The notes under the pieces were generated by a model that saw only the letters and a program-made list of their open reading frames with translations, was not told the origin of the DNA and did not search any database. From Pseudomonas furukawaii (GTDB lineage Bacteria; Pseudomonadota; Gammaproteobacteria; Pseudomonadales; Pseudomonadaceae), in NCBI RefSeq assembly GCF_002355475.1, contig NZ_AP014862.1, forward strand, positions 2,356,001-2,420,000: 64,000 nucleotides of DNA, in the 5' to 3' direction. Shown here piece by piece: positions 54,296 through 63,283 of this stretch; position 1 is the stretch's first letter; every line of letters begins with the position of its first letter. The translations under genes were made by a program, and so were the position numbers.

Positions 54296-55702
54296 ATGAC
54301 CATCGACACCCAGAAGATCATCGAGATCGACCGCCAGAACGTGTTTCACGCCTCCACCCATCTCAAGCAACATGCCCATGGAGAGAGCCCGGCGCGGATC
54401 ATCACCGGCGCCCAGGGCATCCGTATCCAGGATTCGTTGGGCAACCAGTTCATCGACGGCTTCGCTGGCCTGTACTGCGTGAACATCGGCTATGGCCGCA
54501 ACGAGATGGCCGAGGCGATCTATGAGCAGGCCAAGCAGCTGGCCTACTACCACACCTACGTCGGCCACACCACCGAGGGCATGGCCACCCTGTCCGAGCG
54601 CATCGTCACGCTCGCCGGCCAGGGCATGAGCAAGGTCTACTACGGCATGTCCGGTTCGGACGCCAACGAAACCCAGCTCAAGCTGGTCTGGTACTACAAC
54701 AACATCCTAGGCCGTAAGGAAAAGAAGAAGGTCATCTCCCGCGACCGTGGCTATCACGGTTCGAGTATCGCCTCCGGTTCCATGACCGGCCTGCCGGTGT
54801 TCCACGCTCACTTCGACCTGCCGCTCGAGCGCATCAAGCACACCGTGGCGCCGGTCTACTATCGTCGTCCCGACGACGCCATGAGCGAACTGGAATTCTC
54901 CCGCTACTGTGCGCAGAAACTCGAGGAGATGATCCTCGCCGAAGGCCCGGATACGGTCGCGGCGATGATCGGCGAACCGGTGCTCGGTACTGGCGGCATC
55001 GTGCCGCCTCCGCAGGGTTACTGGGCAGAGATCCGCAAGGTGCTGGACAAGTACGACATCCTACTGATCGCCGACGAGGTGGTCTGTGGCTTTGGCCGCC
55101 TGGGTGTCGACTTCGGTTCGCAATACTACGAGATGAAGCCGGACCTGATCACCGTTGCCAAGGGGCTGACCTCGGCCTACCAGCCGCTGTCCGGGGTGAT
55201 AGTCGGTGAGCGCGTCTGGCAAGTACTGGAGCAGGGCACCGATACCTACGGTGCCATTGGCCACGGCTACACCTATTCCGGGCACCCCATGGGCATTGCC
55301 GCGGCCATCGCCAACCTGGATATCATCGAGCGCGAGAACCTCACTGGCAATGCCCGGGATACCGGTGCCTACCTGCAGCAGCGCATGCAGCAGACTTTCG
55401 CCGAGCACCCGCTGGTCGGCGAGGTTCGTGGCATCGGCTTGCTTGCCGCTCTGGAGTTCTCCAGCGATCGTAGCAAGCGCCAACATTTCGATCCCAACCT
55501 CAAGGTCGGTCCGATGGTTTCCGCAGCCTGCCTGGAAGAGGGACTGATCGCTCGTGCCATGCCGCACGGTGACATCCTCGGCTTCGCTCCGCCGCTGGTG
55601 GTCACCCGTGGCGAGGTGGACGACATCGTTGCCCGTGCCGAGCGTGCGGTGAACAAGGTCACCGACAAGCTGATCAGTAGCGGCGCCTGGCAGGCCAAAT
55701 AA
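54296..55702 (+). CDS. doeD: Diaminobutyrate transaminase
   Basis: Class III aminotransferase of 468 residues (atf). Residues for PLP are in YYGMSGSDANETQLKLVWYYNN, LIADEVVCGFGRLG and the Lys of LITVAKGLTSAYQPL. It converts diaminobutyrate to aspartate semialdehyde. GAGGGCACTGCC precedes the ATG; 142 bases after doeC. Confidence 0.9.
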   Translation: MTIDTQKIIEIDRQNVFHASTHLKQHAHGESPARIITGAQGIRIQDSLGNQFIDGFAGLYCVNIGYGRNEMAEAIYEQAKQLAYYHTYVGHTTEGMATLSERIVTLAGQGMSKVYYGMSGSDANETQLKLVWYYNNILGRKEKKKVISRDRGYHGSSIASGSMTGLPVFHAHFDLPLERIKHTVAPVYYRRPDDAMSELEFSRYCAQKLEEMILAEGPDTVAAMIGEPVLGTGGIVPPPQGYWAEIRKVLDKYDILLIADEVVCGFGRLGVDFGSQYYEMKPDLITVAKGLTSAYQPLSGVIVGERVWQVLEQGTDTYGAIGHGYTYSGHPMGIAAAIANLDIIERENLTGNARDTGAYLQQRMQQTFAEHPLVGEVRGIGLLAALEFSSDRSKRQHFDPNLKVGPMVSAACLEEGLIARAMPHGDILGFAPPLVVTRGEVDDIVARAERAVNKVTDKLISSGAWQAK

Positions 55703-55748
55703 GGCAACCAGTTAACGTGGCGGGGATTCACGGGAGTCTCCCGCCGCT

Positions 55749-56774
55749 TTGGTTCAAAGCGCTTCTCTGGGGATTGGCATGCAACAACAACTGACCCTGC
55801 AGGATATCTACCGGGCCCGCCGGCGTATCGCCGGGCTGGCCCTGCGTACACCCTTGGTGCGCTCCGAAGCCTTGTCGCGGCGCTGGGACTGCGAAGTCTG
55901 GCTAAAGCTGGACAGCCTGCAGCCTACCGGCTCTTTCAAGCTGCGTGGCGCGCTCAATGCACTGCTCGGTCTTGAGCCCATGCAGCGGGAACGTGGCGTG
56001 GTGACCATGTCCACCGGCAATTTCGGCCGCGCCCTGGCCTATGCTGGGCAGCACCTGGGCATCCCGGTCACGGTATGCATTTCGCGCCTGGTGCCAAACA
56101 ACAAGGTCGAGGCGCTGCGACAAAGCGGCGCCGAACTGGTAATCCATGGCGACTGCCAGGATGACGCCGATCGCGAGGCACGCCGCCTGCGTGATGAACA
56201 GGGGCTGGCCTATGTTCCGCCTTTCGACGATCCGCTGGTGATCGCAGGTCAGGGCACCTGTGGCCTGGAAATCATGGAAGAGCAGCCGGACATCGACCTG
56301 CTGTTCGCTGGTCTCTCAGGCGGCGGCCTGATCGCCGGCCTCGGCCTGGCGGTCAAAAGCGTCAATCCTGCCGCCGAGGTGGTTGGCGTGAGCATGCGCG
56401 AGGGGGCGGCGATGCTCGCCAGTCTCGCCGCCGGCCATCCTCTGCAGGTGCCGGAGGTGCACTCGCTGGCCGATAGCCTGGGAGGCGGTATCGGATTGGA
56501 CAACGCCTGGACCTTCGCGATGACCCAGCGCTACATGGATCGCGGTTACAAGGTCGACGAGGTACAGATTGCCCGCGCCATGCTGCATTTCCTACATGAA
56601 GAAAAGATGCTGGTGGAGGGGGCAGCTGCCGTAGGTGTCGCCGCCGTCGAACAGCATCGCCTGGAGCTGTCGGGGCGGCGTGTGGCTTTTGTGGTCAGCG
56701 GCCGGAACCTGTCGAATGAAACCTTTGCCGAGGCCTGCCGCCTGGCTGGAGAGCGTCCCTATGCATATCTATAA
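55749..56774 (+). CDS. eutB: Threonine dehydratase-like hydroxyectoine enzyme
   Basis: PLP lyase of 341 residues. The Schiff-base lysine is in PTGSFKLRGALNAL; the glycine loop is LSGGGLIAGLGLA. EutB is proposed to dehydrate hydroxyectoine-derived intermediates with EutC. It overlaps the eutC start by 14 bases. The start Met at 55749 is uncertain; a Met at 55779 (MQQQLTLQDIYRARRRI) fits the family start better. Confidence 0.87.
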   Translation: MVQSASLGIGMQQQLTLQDIYRARRRIAGLALRTPLVRSEALSRRWDCEVWLKLDSLQPTGSFKLRGALNALLGLEPMQRERGVVTMSTGNFGRALAYAGQHLGIPVTVCISRLVPNNKVEALRQSGAELVIHGDCQDDADREARRLRDEQGLAYVPPFDDPLVIAGQGTCGLEIMEEQPDIDLLFAGLSGGGLIAGLGLAVKSVNPAAEVVGVSMREGAAMLASLAAGHPLQVPEVHSLADSLGGGIGLDNAWTFAMTQRYMDRGYKVDEVQIARAMLHFLHEEKMLVEGAAAVGVAAVEQHRLELSGRRVAFVVSGRNLSNETFAEACRLAGERPYAYL

Positions 56775-57705
56775 GCGCAAGCAGATCGCAGAGCGGGTCA
56801 AGCTCGATGCGACTGCCCTGGAGGCGGTCGAGGCCGGCTTCGCTGCCCTTGGTCGTGGCGAGGTGGAGATGCCGCCGATCCTCAGCATGAACATCGCCGA
56901 GAGCAACGGTGAGGTCGATGTAAAGACCGCACATATCCGTGGCTGGCCGCGTTTCGCCATCAAGATCAGCCCTGGATTCTTCGACAACCCCAAGCTGGGC
57001 TTGCCCAGCCTCAATGGCCTGATGCTGCTGTTCTCGGCCAAGACCGGGCTGGTCGAGGCGGTGTTGTTCGACGAGGGCTACCTGACCGACATCCGCACCG
57101 CCTTGGCCGGCGCCATCGCCGCCAAGCACCTGGCCCGCGCCGATGCGCACAGCGTCGCGGTGATTGGCGCCGGTTTGCAGGCCGAGCTGCAGGTCGCGGC
57201 CCTGCGCTTGGTTCGGGATATTCACGAGGTACATGTATACGCCCGCGACCACACCAAGGCCGAGGCCTATGCCACTCATATGCGTGCCCATCACGGCCTG
57301 CCGGTGACCGTGCACACCAGTGCCGCCAGCGCCTGCGCCGAGGCCGACATCGTGGTCACCACTACCCCGGCACGCGAACCGGTGCTGCGCTGGAGCGACC
57401 TGCCAAGGGGTATCCACGTCACCGCCATGGGGTCGGACAACCCGCACAAGAACGAGCTGGATCCCACCATCCTGGCCAGTGCCGACCTAGTGGTGGTCGA
57501 CCGCCTCAGCCAGTCGCAGGCCCTTGGCGAGCTGCGTCACGTCCCGGCACTGCAGCGTGAGGTGTTCGAACTGGGCAGCCTGATTGCCGCGGGCCGCTCC
57601 CTGCGCAGCAGTGCCGAACAGATCAGTGTGTGCGACCTGACAGGTACGGGTGTGCAGGATACCGCCATCGCCAACTATGCTGCGCGTCTACTCGAGGGAG
57701 TCTGA
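56761..57705 (+). CDS. eutC: Ornithine cyclodeaminase-like hydroxyectoine enzyme
   Basis: NAD-binding protein of 314 residues of the ornithine cyclodeaminase/mu-crystallin family: KISPGFFDNPKLGLPSLNGLM, GYLTDIRTALAGAIAAKHLA, VAVIGAGLQAELQVAAL. Proposed to act with EutB and EutA in turning hydroxyectoine breakdown products into the ectoine pathway. The start is inside the eutB end, so the two are translationally coupled. Confidence 0.88.
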   Translation: MHIYKRKQIAERVKLDATALEAVEAGFAALGRGEVEMPPILSMNIAESNGEVDVKTAHIRGWPRFAIKISPGFFDNPKLGLPSLNGLMLLFSAKTGLVEAVLFDEGYLTDIRTALAGAIAAKHLARADAHSVAVIGAGLQAELQVAALRLVRDIHEVHVYARDHTKAEAYATHMRAHHGLPVTVHTSAASACAEADIVVTTTPAREPVLRWSDLPRGIHVTAMGSDNPHKNELDPTILASADLVVVDRLSQSQALGELRHVPALQREVFELGSLIAAGRSLRSSAEQISVCDLTGTGVQDTAIANYAARLLEGV

Positions 57706-57706
57706 A

Positions 57707-58495
57707 ATGAGCCCCTCTTTCGCCGACTTCCAGAGTCTGCAACGGATCTTCCCCTTCCAGCGCACAACGGATGATGGACATGTGCGCATCGGCCTGGTGC
57801 AACTGGCCAGCGACTTCACCCTGGAGAACGAATGGCGTCAACTGCTCGGCGAGCGGGTCGAGTTGTACAGTACGCGCACTCCCTGCAGCCCTACCGTGAC
57901 CACCGAAGGGCTGCGCGGTTTGGCGCAGAATCTTGCCCAGTCCAGCTCCCTGTTGGTTCCAGGGCTGGCGCTGGATGTGCTGGCGTTCGGCTGTACCTCC
58001 GGCAGTATGCTGATCGGCGAGCAGCAGGTGACTCGCCTGCTCAGTCAGGCTCATCCCGGGGTACCAGTAAGCAATCCCTGGAGCGCGGTCAAAGCCGCCT
58101 TACGCGGCCTCGATGCACGGCGCATTGCCGTGCTGACACCCTATATCGGTGAAGTGAACTACCCACTTCACCAGGGCTTGCAGCAGGCCGGTCACGAGGT
58201 GGTGGCCTTCGGCACCTTCTCCGTGCTGGATGACGCCGAGATTCCGCGAATCCCGGCTGCTGCAATCGAGGCGGCGGCACTGGAGCTGCTCGCCGGTCAA
58301 CGAGTCGATGCGCTGTTTCTCGCCTGCACCAACCTACGTACCTTGAGCCTGCTTGATGCACTGGAAAAGCGTCTCGGTTTGCCGGTCATCTCAAGTAACC
58401 AAGCGCTGTTCTGGCACACCCTGCAACTGGCGGGCTGCGTACACCGACCGCCGGGCTTTGGCAGCTTGCTGGTAGACAGCTGGGGGCCGCGCTGA
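57707..58495 (+). CDS. eutA: Asp/Glu racemase superfamily protein of ectoine cluster
   Basis: Protein of 262 residues in the maleate isomerase/arylmalonate decarboxylase group. The two cysteines of the active site are in AFGCTSGSMLIG and LACTNLRTLSLLDAL. It begins one base after the eutC stop. The precise reaction in hydroxyectoine use is not established. Confidence 0.85.
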   Translation: MSPSFADFQSLQRIFPFQRTTDDGHVRIGLVQLASDFTLENEWRQLLGERVELYSTRTPCSPTVTTEGLRGLAQNLAQSSSLLVPGLALDVLAFGCTSGSMLIGEQQVTRLLSQAHPGVPVSNPWSAVKAALRGLDARRIAVLTPYIGEVNYPLHQGLQQAGHEVVAFGTFSVLDDAEIPRIPAAAIEAAALELLAGQRVDALFLACTNLRTLSLLDALEKRLGLPVISSNQALFWHTLQLAGCVHRPPGFGSLLVDSWGPR

Positions 58496-58543
58496 GAGGG
58501 GAGTTTGTAGCCGCTCATTCGATGGCCTTGAAGGAATATCGGG

Positions 58544-59413
58544 ATGCGTGATAGACAGAAGGGGTTGCTGCTCACTACCCTGGGCATGTTGGTAATCTCT
58601 CCAGATGCCTTGGTGCTGCGCTGGTTGGCCGGTGATGCCATGCAGATCCTGGCCTGGCGCGGTCTGCTGATGGCGCTCGGGCTCAGCTTGCTGTTGACCT
58701 GGCGCTATCGTACTGAGCTGCCTGTGGCGTTTCACCGGTGTGGCTGGACCGGCCTTGGCTGTGCGCTCTGTTACTGCTTCAGTACCCTGTGTTTTGTGCA
58801 TGCTATGGGATTGGCCGGGGCGGCCAGTACGTTGCTGATCTTCAGTCTGTCGCCTCTGATTGCTGCCGCCTTGGCCTGGGTTTGGCTGGGCGAGCGCCTG
58901 GCCTTGCGCACTCTGATGGCTATTATGGTGTGCCTGGGTGGCGTGCTGTTGATCGTCGTGGATGAGTCACCGGGCAGCAGCCTGAGCGGAAATCTTCTGG
59001 CCTTGGTGGCAGCCACTTTGCTGGCTGGCAATTTCACTCTGGCACGCAGCCAGCCGGCGGTGGACATGAGCCCTGCATTGATCCCCGGAGCGCTGCTGGT
59101 GTCGCTACTCGGTTTCGTTTTTGGCGGTACTCCGGACTTTGCCGTGCAGCAGTGGTTGGTGCTGGTAGTGATGGCCGGCGTGCTGCTGCCGCTGGCGTTT
59201 ATGCTGATACAGCTGGGGCCGCGTTGGATCAGTGCCACTGAAGTGGGCCTGTTACTGCTTCTGGAAGTAGTACTGGGACCCTTGTGGGTTTGGTGGCTGC
59301 TCGACGAGGCCCCAAGCGGTCAGGTTCTGCTGGGCGGCACCATCATTCTTCTGGCGTTGTGCGGCCATAGTCTGCTGGGCTGGCGGAGTGGCTCTCGGCC
59401 TTTGGCCGCCTGA
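58544..59413 (+). CDS. EamA/DMT family transporter
   Basis: Membrane protein of 289 residues with ten helices in two EamA repeats (PDALVLRWLAGDAMQILAWRGL, FSLSPLIAAALAWVWLGERL; second half GTIILLALCGHSLLGW). It follows eutA by 48 bases. It may export a by-product of ectoine use or be unrelated. Substrate unknown. Confidence 0.82.
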   Translation: MRDRQKGLLLTTLGMLVISPDALVLRWLAGDAMQILAWRGLLMALGLSLLLTWRYRTELPVAFHRCGWTGLGCALCYCFSTLCFVHAMGLAGAASTLLIFSLSPLIAAALAWVWLGERLALRTLMAIMVCLGGVLLIVVDESPGSSLSGNLLALVAATLLAGNFTLARSQPAVDMSPALIPGALLVSLLGFVFGGTPDFAVQQWLVLVVMAGVLLPLAFMLIQLGPRWISATEVGLLLLLEVVLGPLWVWWLLDEAPSGQVLLGGTIILLALCGHSLLGWRSGSRPLAA

Positions 59414-59553
59414 ATATTCAGACCAGGATTGAGTATGTCGCCCGGGACATCCGTTCCAGCTTCTCTCCTTGGCGAGCGTGCTTGATTAGTGCCTTTCTGC
59501 GTTCAGTTACAGAGTATCGTGAACTCACCTCATGTACGTCTGAATATGCAGAC
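59410..59553. promoter_or_regulatory. Paired CTGAATAT palindromes
   Basis: CTGAATATTCAG (59410-59421, overlapping the EamA stop) and GTCTGAATATGCAGAC (59538-59553). Two similar palindromes in a gap between convergent genes; function unknown. Confidence 0.3.
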
Positions 59554-59621
59554 AAAGCCTCCATAGTGAGCGATCTCCATTATCAGGTGCTTGGGCCGTC
59601 TCGAGCTACGCCAGATAATCT

Positions 59622-62600
59622 TCAGTTACTTTTATGAGCCGCATGGTATTCGCGAAAGGCCTGGTGGATGTTCTGGCGCAGCTGTTCGTCGTCCCAGGGC
59701 TTGGTGAGGAACTTGTAGATAGCGCCCTGGTTGATCGCATCGGTAACCGATTTGAGGTCGGTGTAGCCCGACAGCACGATGCGGATGGTGTTCGGGTATA
59801 GATCCTTGACCCGACTGAGGAACTCGGTGCCGCTCATCTCCGGCATGCGCTGGTCGGAGAGGATCACCTGCACATCGTGCTTGGCCAGCAGCTCGAAGGC
59901 GTCCTGGGCGCGGGTGGCCATGAGGATTTTGTAGCCGTCGCGGCGCAGCAGGCGGGCGAGGGCTCGCAGGATGTTCTCCTCATCGTCGAGCAGCAGCAGG
60001 GTCTGTGCCTGCTCCTGTTCCTTGCCGGCCGGCTGGCCCGGCTCCAGGGTCAGCATGCGTGCGCGCAGGAAGTCCTGCAGCTCGGCGAAGGGCATCGGCT
60101 TGGCGAAGTAGTAGCCCTGGAACTCGTCGCAGTGGCTCTTCTTCAGGAAGGCGAACTGTGGCTCGGTTTCCACCCCTTCAGCGATCACCTTCAGGCGCAG
60201 GTGGTGGGCCATGGATATGATGCCCTGGGTGATCGCCGCGTCGTGGAGGTCGCTGATGATTTCCTGGACGAAGGTGCGGTCGATCTTGACCTTGTCGATG
60301 GGCAGGCGCTTGAGGTAGTTGAGGCTGGAGAAGCCGGTGCCGAAATCGTCGATGGCGATTTTAACGCCCAGGCGCTTGAGCTGGTGCAGGGTGTCGATGG
60401 CCCGCTCGGCATTGTTCAGCAGCACGGTTTCGGTGATTTCCAGCTCCAGCAGTTCGGCATCCAGGCCATGTTTGCTGAGCATGGCGCTGATGCCGGCGAC
60501 GAAGTTGCTGCGCTGGAAGTGCACCGGCGAGATGTTCACCGCCACGCTCGGCCCGGTCATGCCCTGTTCGCACAGTTCCTTGATCTGCCGGCAGGCGGTG
60601 TCCAGCACCCACTGGCTGAGGGGTATGATCTGCCCGGTGTCTTCGGCGATGGGCACGAACAGCGCCGGCGAGATGAAGCCCCTGCTCGGGTGTTCCCAGC
60701 GCAGCAGGGCCTCTAGACCGACCACGCGGCCGCTGCGGCCGTCGACCTGGGGTTGGTAGTAGAGGGTGAAATCCTGGTTCTCGATGGCTTTTTGCAATTC
60801 GTTGCGCAGTACCACGCGCTCGCCAACGCGCTGGTTGAGATCGTTGGTGAACCACTGGTAGTTGTTGCGCCCCTCCTGCTTGGCCTTGTACATGGCCAGG
60901 TCGGCCTGCTGGATCAATTGCATGGGCTGTTCCAGCAGGCCGTCGCTGAGGGTGATGCCGATGCTCGCGGTGACGTGCAGGTCGATGCCCTCGACGCGGT
61001 AGGGCCGGGCGATGTCGGCCAGCAGGCGTTCGGCCACCTGCAGCACGTCTTCCTCACGCGCCAGGTCCGGCAGCAGCACGATGAACTCGTCGCCGCCCAT
61101 GCGTGCCACGGTGTCGCCGGGGCGCACCTGGGCGCTCATACGCCGTGCTACCTCGAGAAGAATCTGGTCACCGAAATGGTGGCCCATGGAGTCGTTGATC
61201 GGCTTGAAACCGTCCAGGTCGATGAACATCACCGCCAGGCTGCGCTGGTAGCGCTGGGAAATCTGGCAGCCCTGGCGCAGGCGGTCTTCCAGCAGGGTGC
61301 GGTTGGGCAGGCCGGTGAGCACGTCGTGGCTGGCGTTGAAGCTCAGCTCATCCTGGTAGCGAATCTCCTCGCTGATGTCGTTCTGCACGCCGACGAAGTG
61401 AGTCAGCTCGCCGCGCTCGTTGAGCACCGGTGAGATGTACAGGTCGTTCCAGAACGGGCTGCCGTCCTTGCGATAGTTGCGCAGTACCACATGGGCTTCG
61501 CTGGATTGCGCCAGGCCGTGGCGGATGACGTCCAGCGCGGTCTGGTCGCGCTCGCCGCGCTGGAGAATGCGGCAGTTGTGGCCGATAATCTCGTGCGCGC
61601 TGTAGCCGGTGATGCGCTCGAAGGCCGGATTGACGTAGATGATCGGTTGGTCGAACTCCTGCGCGTCGACGATCACCACGCCGTTGTAGCTGGCTTCCAG
61701 GCTGCGCTTGAGCAGGCGCAGCTGCTTCTCCGACTCCTTGCGTTCGCCGATGTCGCGTAGCGACAGCAGGCGCACCTGCTGGCCTTCCCAGTCGGTCTCG
61801 GAGAGCTGGATTTCCACCTCCAGCTCGTCGCCGGCCGGTGTCTGCAGGCTCCACTCGAAGAGGTCTTCGCTGATGTGCGGCAGGTCGAAGCGCAGTTGCA
61901 GCAGTTGCGCGTGGCTGGCGTCGAACAGCTGCTCGGCGGCTGGGTTGGCGTAGCGCAGGGCGCCTGCGTCGTCGACCACCAGCAGGGCGTCGCGGGTGTC
62001 GTCGAGCAACTTGCGAAACGACTGTTCGCGCCGCGTGGCCTCCTCGCGCGCCCGCTGTTTCTCGGTGACGTCGATGCCCAGCACCAGGCAGCAGGGTTGC
62101 TCGTCGAACTCGAAATCATGCACCAGCACCTCGGCCATGACCTCGTGGCCGGCCTTGTGCCGGTAGCGCCACAACCCGGCCTGCGGGTTGGCGATCGACA
62201 CATTGCGCAGGTTGGAGTTGAAGTAGGCGAGGAAGCGCTGCTGCTCTTCGCGGCTGCGGATATCCAGCACGCTCATGGCCAGGAATTCCTCCTGCGAGTA
62301 GCCGAAGAAGCGCGTCGCGGCCAGGTTGACGGCGAGAAAGCGCAGGTTTTGCTTGTTGAACACCCACATGGGTTCGGGGTTGGACTCGAACAACAGGCGG
62401 TAGCGTTGCTCGCTTTCCGCCAGGCGTGCGGTGGCCTGGCCGCGGTCAATGGCGTAGCGAATGCTGCGCAGCAGTTGAGTGCTGTCGAAGTCGCCCTTGA
62501 CCAGGTAGTCCGCCGCCCCCAGGGCAATAGCGCTGGCGTCCAGGCGCGCGTCGCCCTGGCCGGTGAGCAGGATGATCGGTCGGCTGGCGCCGGCCTGGTG

Positions 62601-62828
62601 CGCCTGCTCGATCAGCTCCAGGCCCGATTCGGCGCCGAGTCGGTAGTCCACCAGGTAGAGGTCGTGCTCCTGGGCAAGGATGCGGGCCAGGCCCTGCTGG
62701 TAATCGGCGCACCAGTCCAGTTGCAGCGGTGCATCCGTCGCCTGGCGCAGCAAGTCGCGGGTGATGACGAAGTCGTCTTCGTCGTCGTCGATCAGCAGCA
62801 GGCGCCAGTGGTCTTCGGGTCGGGTCAT
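59622..62828 (-). CDS. REC-PAS-PAS-PAS-GGDEF-EAL-REC signalling protein
   Basis: Multidomain protein of 1068 residues. N-terminal receiver (LLIDDDEDDF, VDYRLG; about 8-125), three PAS domains (about 140-265, 275-395, 400-525), GGDEF with an intact RMGGDEFIVLL, EAL with EALLRWEHP and IDDFGTGFSS, then a second receiver (LLLDDEENIL, LSDQRMPEMSG, about 945-1060). It can in principle both make and break cyclic-di-GMP. The start at 62828 overlaps the regulator stop (ATGA), so it is cotranslated; a longer upstream frame is spurious. Confidence 0.9.
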   Translation of the reverse strand: MTRPEDHWRLLLIDDDEDDFVITRDLLRQATDAPLQLDWCADYQQGLARILAQEHDLYLVDYRLGAESGLELIEQAHQAGASRPIILLTGQGDARLDASAIALGAADYLVKGDFDSTQLLRSIRYAIDRGQATARLAESEQRYRLLFESNPEPMWVFNKQNLRFLAVNLAATRFFGYSQEEFLAMSVLDIRSREEQQRFLAYFNSNLRNVSIANPQAGLWRYRHKAGHEVMAEVLVHDFEFDEQPCCLVLGIDVTEKQRAREEATRREQSFRKLLDDTRDALLVVDDAGALRYANPAAEQLFDASHAQLLQLRFDLPHISEDLFEWSLQTPAGDELEVEIQLSETDWEGQQVRLLSLRDIGERKESEKQLRLLKRSLEASYNGVVIVDAQEFDQPIIYVNPAFERITGYSAHEIIGHNCRILQRGERDQTALDVIRHGLAQSSEAHVVLRNYRKDGSPFWNDLYISPVLNERGELTHFVGVQNDISEEIRYQDELSFNASHDVLTGLPNRTLLEDRLRQGCQISQRYQRSLAVMFIDLDGFKPINDSMGHHFGDQILLEVARRMSAQVRPGDTVARMGGDEFIVLLPDLAREEDVLQVAERLLADIARPYRVEGIDLHVTASIGITLSDGLLEQPMQLIQQADLAMYKAKQEGRNNYQWFTNDLNQRVGERVVLRNELQKAIENQDFTLYYQPQVDGRSGRVVGLEALLRWEHPSRGFISPALFVPIAEDTGQIIPLSQWVLDTACRQIKELCEQGMTGPSVAVNISPVHFQRSNFVAGISAMLSKHGLDAELLELEITETVLLNNAERAIDTLHQLKRLGVKIAIDDFGTGFSSLNYLKRLPIDKVKIDRTFVQEIISDLHDAAITQGIISMAHHLRLKVIAEGVETEPQFAFLKKSHCDEFQGYYFAKPMPFAELQDFLRARMLTLEPGQPAGKEQEQAQTLLLLDDEENILRALARLLRRDGYKILMATRAQDAFELLAKHDVQVILSDQRMPEMSGTEFLSRVKDLYPNTIRIVLSGYTDLKSVTDAINQGAIYKFLTKPWDDEQLRQNIHQAFREYHAAHKSN

Positions 62829-63283
62829 ACGGGCTTGCCATCCACGGGGAGTTCGACGATTTCCAGCCAGTAGCGGCCGAGAGTCTTCACCACCTCGATC
62901 AGGCCGGTGTAGGTCACGGGTTTGGTGATGAACGAATTGCTCCCCATGTCGTAGCTGCGCAGGATGTCTTCCTCGGCCGACGAGGTGGTCAGCACCACCA
63001 CCGGGATGCCGCGCAGCAGCGCGTCGGATTTGATCGCGTGCAGCGCCTCGCGGCCGTCCATGCGCGGCATGTTGAGGTCGAGCAGGATCAGGCCAGGCAG
63101 CGGGTAGCGTTCCTCGTCGTCGTAGGGCGCGCGCCGCCACAAGTAGTCGAGCAGTGCTTCGCCGTCATGCACGAAGTGCAGTGGATTGCTGATGCGGCAC
63201 TCCTCGAACGCCTCCCGCGTCATCAGGCAGTCGTCCAGGTCATCGTCGGCGATCAGGATATGTACGGGGGGCTGTGCTTTCAT
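62825..63283 (-). CDS. CheY-like response regulator
   Basis: Single-domain receiver of 152 residues: acidic pocket ADDDLDD, phosphorylated Asp in LILLDLNMPRMDG, then TTSSAEED and the Lys in ITKPV. It resembles Rcp1-type regulators of phytochrome-like kinases. It overlaps the kinase stop by four bases and the next gene by four. Confidence 0.92.
   Translation of the reverse strand: MKAQPPVHILIADDDLDDCLMTREAFEECRISNPLHFVHDGEALLDYLWRRAPYDDEERYPLPGLILLDLNMPRMDGREALHAIKSDALLRGIPVVVLTTSSAEEDILRSYDMGSNSFITKPVTYTGLIEVVKTLGRYWLEIVELPVDGKPV

Noticed and set aside
59877-62873. Long plus-strand frames over the GGDEF-EAL gene
   Set aside because: Antisense to well-defined PAS, GGDEF and EAL domains; no recognisable products.
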